Part shown: one piece after another, positions 10,910 through 18,061 of the stretch
Position numbering within the stretch: position 1 is the first letter of the stretch
Layout: each line of letters starts with the position of its first letter
DNA from: Haloechinothrix halophila YIM 93223
GTDB lineage: Bacteria; Actinomycetota; Actinomycetes; Mycobacteriales; Pseudonocardiaceae
Direction of reading: 5' to 3'
Length of the DNA: 64,000 nucleotides
NCBI RefSeq assembly: GCF_000504245.1
Contig: NZ_KI632509.1
Location: forward strand, 3,639,751-3,703,750
Made by a program: the position numbers and the translations under genes
Notes under the pieces: model-generated
Seen by the model: the letters and a program-made list of their open reading frames with translations, nothing else
Told to the model about the DNA's origin: nothing
Databases searched by the model: none

Positions 10910-12244
10910 ATGACGACGACGCAGTCACCGCACCCAACCGGTATCCCCGCGGTCAAGACCGGCCCGCTTGTTCGCAGGTTGGCGGAGATCGGCGCGATCC
11001 TGGCGCGACGGGTGGCCATACTCGCGGTGATGTCCGCACGTTCGGTGTTCACCGGCCGACGCGCCCGCACCGACACCTGGCTACTGGACACCATCACGGC
11101 GCTCGGACCGGCGTTCATCAAGGTCGCGCAGATGCTCAGCACCCGTGCCGACCTGCTGCCGCCGAGGCACTGCCGGACGCTGGCCGCGCTCCACGACACG
11201 GTGCTGCCGATCCCAGCGCGCGAACTCGCCCCGGTGCTGGAGCGCGCCCTGGGCCCCGAGACGACCCGCACGCTGGTCGTCACCGCCGAACACGGCGGTA
11301 CACCGATGGCGTCGGGCAGCATCGCCTGCGTGTACCGGACGACGCTGCCCGACGGGCGCGACGTCGCGGTCAAGGTGCGCCGCCCCGGCATCGAGACCAC
11401 GCTGCGGACCGATCTGACGATCATGCGCCGCCTCGGCGGGCTGGTGAAGCACCTGCCCGGCCTGCGCGGTGTGCCGATCGCCGAGATCATGACCCAGCTC
11501 GGTGACGCCGTCTACGCGCAGCTCGACTTCGCCACCGAGCGCCGCAACCTCGCGTCGCTGCGCGCCAACCTGGTCGAGTACGACGCGGTGCGTGTCCCCG
11601 AGGTCTACGACGAACTGTGCACCGACGACGTGCTGGTCATGGAGTACCTGCCGGGCCTGCGGCGTCGCAGCCCCGACGAGCTGTCCGAGGAGGACCGCAC
11701 GGAAGCCGTGCTCGCCGCGCTGCACGCGGTCTACCAGATGCTGTTCCACGACGGCCTTGTCCACTGCGACCTGCACCCCGGCAACCTCTACCTCGGACCT
11801 GGCGCGCGAGCGGCGATCGTCGACGCCGGATTCACCGTCCGGCTGACGCAGGACGCGCAGGACAAGTTCAGCACGTTCTTCTACTACATGAGCGTCGGCA
11901 AGGGCGAGAAATGCGCCGAGGTCGTGCTATCGACGGCCACCGCCCGCTCCGGCACCGACGAGGACGGCTTCCGGCGCGAGATCGTCGAACTGATCGAGAC
12001 CCACACCGGCGTGGCGGCGGCGGATTTCGACCTCATCCACTTCGCGACGTCCCTGTTCGATATCCAACGTCGTTACAACCTCTACGCCGACCCGCAGTTC
12101 GTGTTCCCGATCCTGTCGCTGCTCGTGCTGGAAGGCGCGGTGCGCGACTTCGCGCCCGACATCGACTTCCAGGACGAGGCCATCCCCTTCCTTGCGGGCG
12201 CGATGATCTCCCGCACCCTCCAGCTCCACCGCCAACGCACCTGA
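10910..12244 (+). CDS. ABC1/UbiB/AarF-family atypical protein kinase-like protein with variant motifs
   Basis: ATG 10910 is preceded by GAGGTAAG and gives 444 residues; the frame opens earlier, at 10874. UbiB-type landmarks are present. The KxGQ element is FIKVAQMLSTRADLLP with Lys71 and Gln74, but Ala replaces the usual Gly. The Ala-rich loop reads MASGSIACVYR (residues 133-143). The lysine in VAVKV is Lys155. The catalytic loop is HCDLHPGN with Asp287 and Asn292, and the metal-binding element is DAGF with Asp305. Family members act as ATPases or kinases supporting quinone or lipid metabolism. The altered KxGQ and loop residues suggest a divergent subgroup. It stands alone between rpsO and a secreted-protein operon; its role is unknown. 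Confidence 0.8.
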   Translation: MTTTQSPHPTGIPAVKTGPLVRRLAEIGAILARRVAILAVMSARSVFTGRRARTDTWLLDTITALGPAFIKVAQMLSTRADLLPPRHCRTLAALHDTVLPIPARELAPVLERALGPETTRTLVVTAEHGGTPMASGSIACVYRTTLPDGRDVAVKVRRPGIETTLRTDLTIMRRLGGLVKHLPGLRGVPIAEIMTQLGDAVYAQLDFATERRNLASLRANLVEYDAVRVPEVYDELCTDDVLVMEYLPGLRRRSPDELSEEDRTEAVLAALHAVYQMLFHDGLVHCDLHPGNLYLGPGARAAIVDAGFTVRLTQDAQDKFSTFFYYMSVGKGEKCAEVVLSTATARSGTDEDGFRREIVELIETHTGVAAADFDLIHFATSLFDIQRRYNLYADPQFVFPILSLLVLEGAVRDFAPDIDFQDEAIPFLAGAMISRTLQLHRQRT

Positions 12245-12267
12245 CTCGGCGAGCCCCGAAGGACATT

Positions 12268-12309
12268 CGTGTCCCCCACTCACGACGCCGTGTCCCTCAC
12301 TCACGACGT
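12268..12309. repeat. Two tandem 21-bp repeat units (dispersed family, locus A)
   Basis: Two adjacent 21-bp units start at 12268 and 12289, each with the core CACTCACGACG preceded by CGTGTCC, and a partial third unit follows. They are related in reverse orientation to the units at 20890, 50374 and 54147. They lie between convergent genes, just beyond the UbiB-like stop. Confidence 0.7.
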
Positions 12310-12347
12310 CGTGTGCCACCGCGGCGACGGATGGGAGCCGCACACGG

Positions 12348-12388
12348 TCAAGGGGCCCCGCCCGCTATGCGCGAGCAGGGCCCCTTGA
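12348..12388. terminator. Hairpin between convergent genes
   Basis: Arms TCAAGGGGCCC (12348-12358) and GGGCCCCTTGA (12378-12388) are perfect 11-bp complements. The hairpin sits between the UbiB-like gene (plus) and the secreted-protein gene (minus), so it can act as a bidirectional terminator. Confidence 0.75.
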
Positions 12389-12404
12389 GTTCGGATGACC
12401 GGTT

Positions 12405-13100
12405 CTAGCCGACCGTCCAGTTGAACGTCGGCAGCATCGCGAGTGGCTTCGAGCCGACAATCTGGCCGTTCGACCCGATCGCGTACAGACCGACGTCGCC
12501 CTGGGTCTTGTAGGGCATGTTCTTCGGCGGGAACTCGAACTGCGGTTCCGCGTTGCCCATGACCACCGGCGCTTCCGGCAACGTACCCAGCAACACTGGA
12601 TCACCACCGGCGCCACAGTTTTCTAGCTCGACCGTAATCGGCAGCACCATCGTTTGGGTGTAGCCGCCGGTTGTCGGGTCGAATTCGAGCAAACTGTCTG
12701 CGGACACTTCGATTTCGTCGGCCATCTTGACGGTGATGGTGCCGAACGGAGTGTCCTTCGCCGAGACTTCATGCTGTTCGACGACGAGTCCCCACTTGTT
12801 CGGGTTGGGGCCTCCCTGCACACGAACCCCGACATTTCCCTTGCCGGAGAACGGGAATGTGCCTTCGGACGTGACCAAGTTGATGAGGTCTCCGAAGCAC
12901 GGGCATGTCACCCGCATGCCGTCGAACCCACCGCCGCCCGGAGGCTGCGGTGGCGTCGGAACCTGCGCTGATGCCTTTCCCACGAATCCGCTACCCGCCG
13001 CCATTGCCGCGGCGGCGGCAGCGGAATAACCGGCACGCTTCAGGAATTGCCGCCGGTCGCCATCTAGCGGCCGACGAGATTCATCGTTGCGATCAGACAT
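12405..13100 (-). CDS. Tat-exported protein of unknown function
   Basis: The 231-residue product begins at ATG 13100. Residues 16-24 read RRQFLKRAG, a twin-arginine signal, followed by an alanine-rich hydrophobic core and a likely cleavage after ASAQ near residue 46. A proline/glycine stretch (PTPPQPPGGGG) comes next, then a beta-rich domain of about 165 residues. Cysteines are at CPCFGD (residues 65-67) and VELENCGAG (near residue 159), so a disulfide is possible. I do not recognise the family. It is the second gene of an operon with the proline-rich secreted protein (29-bp gap) and may form a complex or surface layer with it. Confidence 0.7.
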   Translation of the reverse strand: MSDRNDESRRPLDGDRRQFLKRAGYSAAAAAAMAAGSGFVGKASAQVPTPPQPPGGGGFDGMRVTCPCFGDLINLVTSEGTFPFSGKGNVGVRVQGGPNPNKWGLVVEQHEVSAKDTPFGTITVKMADEIEVSADSLLEFDPTTGGYTQTMVLPITVELENCGAGGDPVLLGTLPEAPVVMGNAEPQFEFPPKNMPYKTQGDVGLYAIGSNGQIVGSKPLAMLPTFNWTVG

Positions 13101-13129
13101 TCTTCAATCCTTAACTCGTGGCACGCGGA

Positions 13130-13825
13130 TCAAATTCGGATGCCGAGGTCGATGCCGAGGGAACTCAGCAACGGCGTCTCACCACACGTGCAGTCACCGT
13201 CGCCCGTTCCGTCCTCGGGAGCAGGTGCCGGTGCGGGCTCCTCCTCGGGAGCCGGAGCCGGTGCGGGCTCCTCCTCCGGGGCAGGTGCCGGTGCAGGCTC
13301 CTCCTCCGGGGCAGGTGCCGGTGCAGGCTCCTCCTCGGGAGCCGGAGCCGGTGCAGGCTCCTCCTCCGGGGCAGGTGCCGGTGCAGGCTCCTCCTCCGGG
13401 GCAGGTGCCGGTGCAGGCTCCTCCTCGGGAGCCGGAGCCGGTGCGGGCTCCTCCTCCGGGGCAGGTGCCGGTGCAGGCTCCTCCTCGGGAGCCGGAGCCG
13501 GTGCAGGCTCCTCCTCGGGAGCCGGGGCAGGTTCAGGTTCCGGGGCTGGTTCGGGAGCTGGCTCCGGTTCGGGCGCTGGCTCAGGCGCCGGTTCCGGCTC
13601 CTGCTCCGGCGCTCCGTCCGCGGGATCCAACTCGCCGCCGATCAAGCATTCCGGATCGTCCTGACGTTCGAAGCAGTCATCGTCCGATGTGGCCTGCTGC
13701 GTGATACCTGTGACGGTCCCCAAAAGCGGATCGGGCGATGCGCCCATTGCTTGCGCTGAGGGAACCCCCATCGCGAGGACTGTCGCCCAGGCGATTACCC
13801 CGCCTCGGCGAATTTTTCTGGACAC
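13130..13825 (-). CDS. Secreted protein with a Pro/Ala/Glu tandem-repeat domain
   Basis: Among several in-frame starts, GTG 13825 is best. GGGAG lies about seven bases upstream, and the product begins with a basic n-region (VSRKIRRGG) followed by a hydrophobic stretch and a likely cleavage after PSAQA. The mature protein is acidic, has two cysteines in [14 protein letters not shown], and then a low-complexity region dominated by a 10-residue unit ([10 protein letters not shown]) repeated about ten times. The last 30 residues hold a CTCG motif. Such PE-rich stalks usually extend through or along the cell wall. It heads an operon with the Tat-exported protein. No enzyme domain is visible. Confidence 0.65.
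   Translation of the reverse strand: MSRKIRRGGVIAWATVLAMGVPSAQAMGASPDPLLGTVTGITQQATSDDDCFERQDDPECLIGGELDPADGAPEQEPEPAPEPAPEPEPAPEPAPEPEPAPAPEEEPAPAPAPEEEPAPAPAPEEEPAPAPAPEEEPAPAPAPEEEPAPAPAPEEEPAPAPAPEEEPAPAPAPEEEPAPAPAPEEEPAPAPAPEEEPAPAPAPEDGTGDGDCTCGETPLLSSLGIDLGIRI
13231..13530 (-). repeat. 30-bp coding tandem repeat (10-residue Pro/Ala/Glu unit)
   Basis: About ten head-to-tail 30-bp units run from 13231 to 13530, flanked by degenerate copies. Units come in two near-identical versions differing at a few third positions (GGGAGCCGGAGCC versus GGGGCAGGTGCC), arranged in an irregular alternation. This points to expansion by unequal exchange of short blocks. The array is inside the secreted proline-rich protein gene and preserves frame. 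Confidence 0.9.
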
Positions 13826-14179
13826 TGTGACACTCCCAAGGTCTATTGACGCCGGTTGTCGTGTCGTCATCCGCACCAAATGTCGCGGATCGGACTACCT
13901 AGAACCTGGCCCTAACTGGACGGCAGCACCAGACGAGACTCGCCAGGAACACCCAATAGGGAACAATCTTGTCACTCGTTAGATCTGCACGACGATCTAT
14001 CGAGTTAGCGCAATATTGCGGTTCGAGCTCGCTGAAACCCGACAACGAGACAGCCCCAATCAACGTAACGTCGCACAATTCGGTGAACCTTGCGTCTCAG
14101 GTCGCGTACAGCCCCTGAAATCGGGCCTAATACACGTGCGGCTGGAAGCTCGCGAACGCGAAAGAGACTAGAGGTACCG
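13826..14179. promoter_or_regulatory. Divergent intergenic region upstream of the enediyne cassette and the secreted-protein operon
   Basis: This 354-bp spacer has a lower GC content than its surroundings and must hold both divergent promoters. A 12-bp palindrome CGCAATATTGCG is at 14009-14020. A candidate -10 (TAATAC) is at 14128-14133, about 45 bp before the unbL start, but no convincing -35 is seen. No coding sequence is recognised in it. Confidence 0.4.
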
Positions 14180-15133
14180 ATGTCGACAGCAGGCTCAGTT
14201 CCGGTGACCGAATCGGCTGCCGGGGCCCAAGCCAGGCTGCTGCGATTGCCTCTCGGACTCGCAGACTTCGCCCGGCGGGGGTTTCGGCTTGACCGTCCGC
14301 GAGATCGCGCTGTGCTGGAGACCCATGCCCAGAGTTTCCTGACTGGATTCAATCTGGCCGCACGCCACTGGCGCGACCCGCACCCGGCCTTGGGAACGGT
14401 GCCCGAGCCGGAGCGGGGCTTCGCCTATGAGGGCGCGGGAATGTACACGGCGCTGCGCGGCGTCCTTCGGCCCGGTGAGAGTGTGGCGTTTCGACGTCTG
14501 TGCGCTGGCCCCGGCGACAAGTACATTCACCTGATCCACGTCGGCTACGGCTGGGCGGGTGGCATGGTGCCGCTGCCGATCGAAACCGTGCCATCAACGC
14601 CGCTGCTGCGGTGGCTGGCACTGGACGGCGCCGGGTTCGCGCAGGTCTACTTCGGCGGGTTACGCGCCCTGCGCACGCTGTGTCATCGCGCGCCATCTGA
14701 TCGCAGAGACGCCGCCCTCGCGGGAGCGGGCCGCGCGTTGTGGTTCGTGGAATCGGCCAGCCCGGAGGGCATCGCAGCCGTGATCGGCGACGCGCCCGAC
14801 TCCGCGCAGGGTGAGCTGTGGGCCGGTGTCGGCCTGGCGAGCTGCTACGCGGGGTGCGCCGACGCCGAGGCGCTGGACCGGCTGGCCAAGGCCAGTGGCG
14901 AGCATCAGCCGTCCTTCGGCCAGGGCGCGCTGTTCGCGTGCGCGGCGCGAGCCCGCGCGGGTGGCGTGCCGCCCCATACCGAGCAGGCGTGTGCGCGGTT
15001 GTTCGGCATTGACTCCGTGGCGGCGGAGCAGTGGACCGATATCGCGGCGGCCGGGCTGACCGAGTCCGCCGACGTGGCCGCCTACACCGAGTGGCGGTCA
15101 CGACTACGCGGCGACGTCGCCGCCCGGTCGTGA
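14180..15133 (+). CDS. unbL: Enediyne biosynthesis protein UnbL/E3 (DUF1702)
   Basis: A TTG-initiated frame opens at 14090, but ATG 14180 has AGAGG just upstream and gives 317 residues, the usual size for DUF1702 proteins. Family landmarks are FARRGFRLD near residue 31, EPERGFAYEGAGMYTAL near residue 75, the HVGYGWAGG turn, a LLRWLALDGAGF segment and GLASCYAGCADAEAL. Members occur almost only in enediyne polyketide loci as part of the five-gene core. Their exact step is unknown, but the core genes are needed to form the enediyne framework. It is the first gene of the cassette, 31 bp before unbV. Confidence 0.9.
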   Translation: MSTAGSVPVTESAAGAQARLLRLPLGLADFARRGFRLDRPRDRAVLETHAQSFLTGFNLAARHWRDPHPALGTVPEPERGFAYEGAGMYTALRGVLRPGESVAFRRLCAGPGDKYIHLIHVGYGWAGGMVPLPIETVPSTPLLRWLALDGAGFAQVYFGGLRALRTLCHRAPSDRRDAALAGAGRALWFVESASPEGIAAVIGDAPDSAQGELWAGVGLASCYAGCADAEALDRLAKASGEHQPSFGQGALFACAARARAGGVPPHTEQACARLFGIDSVAAEQWTDIAAAGLTESADVAAYTEWRSRLRGDVAARS

Positions 15134-15164
15134 CCGCCGTCGTCGACGTCAAGAAGGAAGTGCC

Positions 15165-17066
15165 ATGTTGTCCCTATTACGCCGTGCCGTGGTTCCCGCG
15201 TTGGCGCTCGCGCTGTGTGTGGCGGTCGGCGTGTTCACTGTCCGACCCAGCCTCGGCCACGCCGAGGCCGAAGAGCTGACCAGCGGGTTCGCGTTCGACA
15301 CCGTGAAGCTGAACTCGGCGCCACCGGACGCGCGCCAGCAGCGCGAGGTACAGCCGAACCTGGAGCGTATTCGGGCGTGGATCTCCGCGGTAGGCGCGGC
15401 GGTCTCAGTCACCGACCTGCGCGGGCTCGGCCGCGCCGCCGACGCCTGCCTGGTCGATCCGCGTGACGACTCCGTGACCGTGCTGCCGGTGCCGGGCGCG
15501 GGTGGCAGCGACTACGAGCGGTTCACGCTGACCCCGGACGGCCTGCCGTATGACGCGACGATGGCGCCGATGGGCTGCGTGCCCGCCGACCTCGACGAGA
15601 ACGGCGCGATGGACTTCGTCGTCTACTACTGGGGACGCTCGCCGGTGGTCTTCCTCAACTCCGATCGCGGCGAGCCGCAGGCTGGCCTGTTCACCGCGCA
15701 CGAGCTGATCTCGCCGATGGAGGTGTGGAACACCTCGGCGTTGTCGATGGCCGACGTCGATGGCGACGGACACCTGGACATCATCGCGGGCAACTACTTC
15801 CCGGACGGCGCGCGGGTGCTCGACCCCGAAGCACGCGGGGATGCACGCATGCGGATGCAGCATTCGATGGGCGACGCCCAGAACGCGGGCATCAACCGGC
15901 TGCTGCTCACCGACCCGACCGGCACGGCGGGCGAGCTGCCGCGCATCACCGACGCCAGCACGGCGATGCCGAAGAGTTCCGCGCACGCCTGGACGCTGGC
16001 GTTCGGGTGGCAGGACCTAACCGGCAACCAGCTACCCGACCTGTACGTCGCGAACGACTTCGGCCCGGACGACTTGCTTGTGAACGCCTCCGAGCAGGGC
16101 CACGTGCGATTCACCGAGGTCGTGGCGGGCAGGGACCTGACGACGCCCGGCTCGCAGGTGCTCGGGCATGGCTCGTTCAAGGGTATGGGTGTCGCCTACA
16201 CCTGGGACCCGGGCGACGCACTGCCGATGATCACGGTCTCCAACATCACGACGCCGTTCGCGCTGCACGAGAGCAACTACGCCTTCGTCTCCGACGGCCG
16301 CCAGAGTCCCGGCGACGCGCTGCTGGCAGGCGAGTCGCCCTACAAGCAGGCGGCGGAGCAGCTCGGCATGGCACGCAGCGGCTGGTCATGGGACATCAAG
16401 TCCGGCGACTTCGATAACTCCGGCACCGACGAGCTCCTACAAACGACCGGGTTCCTCAAAGGTGAGCGCAACCGGTGGCCCGAGCTGCAGGAGCTGGCGA
16501 TGGGCAATGACGACCTGCTCAACCGCCCCGAGTTGTGGCCGAAGTTCCAGCTGGGTGACGACCTGTCCGGGCACGAGAGCAATCCACTGTGGACGCGCGC
16601 CGAGGACGGCCGCTACTACGACCTCGCGTCCGAACTCGGCATCGACGAGCCACACCTCTCCCGAGGACTCGCACTAAGCGATGTGGACGGTGACGGCACC
16701 TTGGACGCGCTGGTGGCGAACCAGTGGGAGGACTCGGTGCTGCTGCGCAACCGCAGCTCCAACGCCGGCGACGCGGCGTACCTGCGGCTGCTGCGGCCCG
16801 GCGCGGCGGGTGGCTGGGTCGACGTAATCGGCGCCCAGGTGGACCACGAGATCGACGGCGAAACCAAACGGGCGCAGCTATACCCCTCGAACGGGCACGC
16901 GGGCGCATCCGGCCCCGAGGTGCAGCTCGCCCTCCCCGACGGTGAGTCCACCGAAGCCACCATCACCTGGCGCGACAGCAACAGCACTCATCGATCCACT
17001 GTGGAGGTCCAACCTGGCCACCACACGGTTGAACTCGGCACCGACGGAACGGCGGTCCTGCGATGA
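15165..17066 (+). CDS. unbV: Enediyne biosynthesis protein UnbV/E4 (FG-GAP repeats, ASPIC/UnbV domain)
   Basis: The 633-residue protein begins at an ATG preceded by AAGGAAG. Residues 8-27 form a signal peptide or anchor (VVPALALALCVAVGVFTV), so the bulk is extracytoplasmic. At least five calcium-binding type repeats are visible: DLDENGAMD, DVDGDGHLD, DLTGNQLPD, DFDNSGTDE and DVDGDGTLD, spread over about residues 140-520, as in FG-GAP/integrin-like propellers. The C-terminus (about residues 545-633) is the ASPIC/UnbV domain, with GAQVDHEI and YPSNGHAG. It is the second core gene. The family's role is unresolved; its export implies a step or assembly function at the membrane exterior. Confidence 0.93.
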   Translation: MLSLLRRAVVPALALALCVAVGVFTVRPSLGHAEAEELTSGFAFDTVKLNSAPPDARQQREVQPNLERIRAWISAVGAAVSVTDLRGLGRAADACLVDPRDDSVTVLPVPGAGGSDYERFTLTPDGLPYDATMAPMGCVPADLDENGAMDFVVYYWGRSPVVFLNSDRGEPQAGLFTAHELISPMEVWNTSALSMADVDGDGHLDIIAGNYFPDGARVLDPEARGDARMRMQHSMGDAQNAGINRLLLTDPTGTAGELPRITDASTAMPKSSAHAWTLAFGWQDLTGNQLPDLYVANDFGPDDLLVNASEQGHVRFTEVVAGRDLTTPGSQVLGHGSFKGMGVAYTWDPGDALPMITVSNITTPFALHESNYAFVSDGRQSPGDALLAGESPYKQAAEQLGMARSGWSWDIKSGDFDNSGTDELLQTTGFLKGERNRWPELQELAMGNDDLLNRPELWPKFQLGDDLSGHESNPLWTRAEDGRYYDLASELGIDEPHLSRGLALSDVDGDGTLDALVANQWEDSVLLRNRSSNAGDAAYLRLLRPGAAGGWVDVIGAQVDHEIDGETKRAQLYPSNGHAGASGPEVQLALPDGESTEATITWRDSNSTHRSTVEVQPGHHTVELGTDGTAVLR

Positions 17067-18061
17067 CGGCGACAACCACCCCGACGACGGCCACGACTGC
17101 CGCGCCCACCGACACGGCCACCCCGGCGACCCAACCTGCCCCAGCTGCGCAACCGGCCCCGGCAGCCAAGCCGGTAGACGCCAGGGTGAGTGCGTTGCGC
17201 CGGTTCGCGGCCTCGATCACCGCGTTCACCATCCTGGGCCACCTGGTGCTCGGCTTCGAGCAGTCGCCACTGACACCGATCGTCGCGCTCGCGGTCAGCT
17301 ACGCGGCAGCGCTGCTGTTCGAGTGGCTGGACAGCTGGGCGAACGGCACCACGCCTGAGTACGCGGGCGGTGTCCGCAACCTGACGACGTTCCTGCTTCC
17401 CCCGCACATCACCGCGCTGGCCTGCGCGATGCTGCTCTACGGCAACGCCTCGCTGTGGCCGTACATCTTCGCGGTCATGGTCGCAACCGCCACCAAGTAC
17501 GTGATACGCATCCGGGTGCGCGGCAAGCTGCGGCACGTGCTCAACCCGTCCAACGCCGGGATCGCGGTGACGCTGCTGCTCTTCCCATGGGTCGGCATCG
17601 CGCCGCCGTATCACTTCACCAACGCCGTCGGCGGCGTCATCGACTGGCTGATCCCGCTGGGCATCCTGATGCTCGGCTCGCTGCTCAACGCCAAGCTCAC
17701 CGGAAAGATGCCGCTGATCCTGGCATGGGTCGGCGGGTTCGCCGCTCAAGCCGTCATCCGCTGGATCGTGCTCGATCACTCACTGGCCGCCGCGCTGCTT
17801 CCCATGACCGGGGTGGCGTTCATCCTGTACACGCTCTACATGATCACTGACCCCGGCACCACGCCCCGCAAGCGGCGCAACCAGATCGTGTTCGGGCTGA
17901 CCACCGCTGCTGTGTACGGAATCCTCGTGGTCTCTGGAGTCGTGTTCGGACTGTTCTTCGCGCTGGTGATCACCTGCGTGCTGCGCGCCATCGTGCTCCT
18001 CGCGACTCCATGGGCCACCGCGGCGGTCACCGCGTTGCGACCCGCCCGGAGCGCGACGTGA
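17063..18061 (+). CDS. unbU: Enediyne biosynthesis membrane protein UnbU/E5 (RnfD/NqrB-like)
   Basis: The 332-residue protein starts at ATG 17063, overlapping the unbV stop (ATGA). The first 38 residues are a Thr/Pro/Ala-rich hydrophilic tail that is poorly conserved. About eight to nine hydrophobic helices follow. The conserved block LRHVLNPSNAGIAVTLLLFP near residues 155-175 and the YMITDPGTTP loop near residue 260 are shared with the RnfD/NqrB family of flavin-bearing redox membrane subunits. In enediyne loci this is the UnbU component, whose redox role is inferred only. Its stop overlaps the GTG start of pksE, so all later cassette genes are translationally coupled. Confidence 0.92.
   Translation: MTATTTPTTATTAAPTDTATPATQPAPAAQPAPAAKPVDARVSALRRFAASITAFTILGHLVLGFEQSPLTPIVALAVSYAAALLFEWLDSWANGTTPEYAGGVRNLTTFLLPPHITALACAMLLYGNASLWPYIFAVMVATATKYVIRIRVRGKLRHVLNPSNAGIAVTLLLFPWVGIAPPYHFTNAVGGVIDWLIPLGILMLGSLLNAKLTGKMPLILAWVGGFAAQAVIRWIVLDHSLAAALLPMTGVAFILYTLYMITDPGTTPRKRRNQIVFGLTTAAVYGILVVSGVVFGLFFALVITCVLRAIVLLATPWATAAVTALRPARSAT

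Noticed and set aside
13231-13530. CRISPR array based on 30-bp periodicity
   Set aside because: The repeats are head to tail with no spacers and encode a protein repeat.
13118-13759. Plus-strand frames of Leu/Arg or Gly/Ser/Ala repeats across the 30-bp array
   Set aside because: They are alternative readings of the minus-strand repeat gene, which has a signal peptide and ribosome-binding site.
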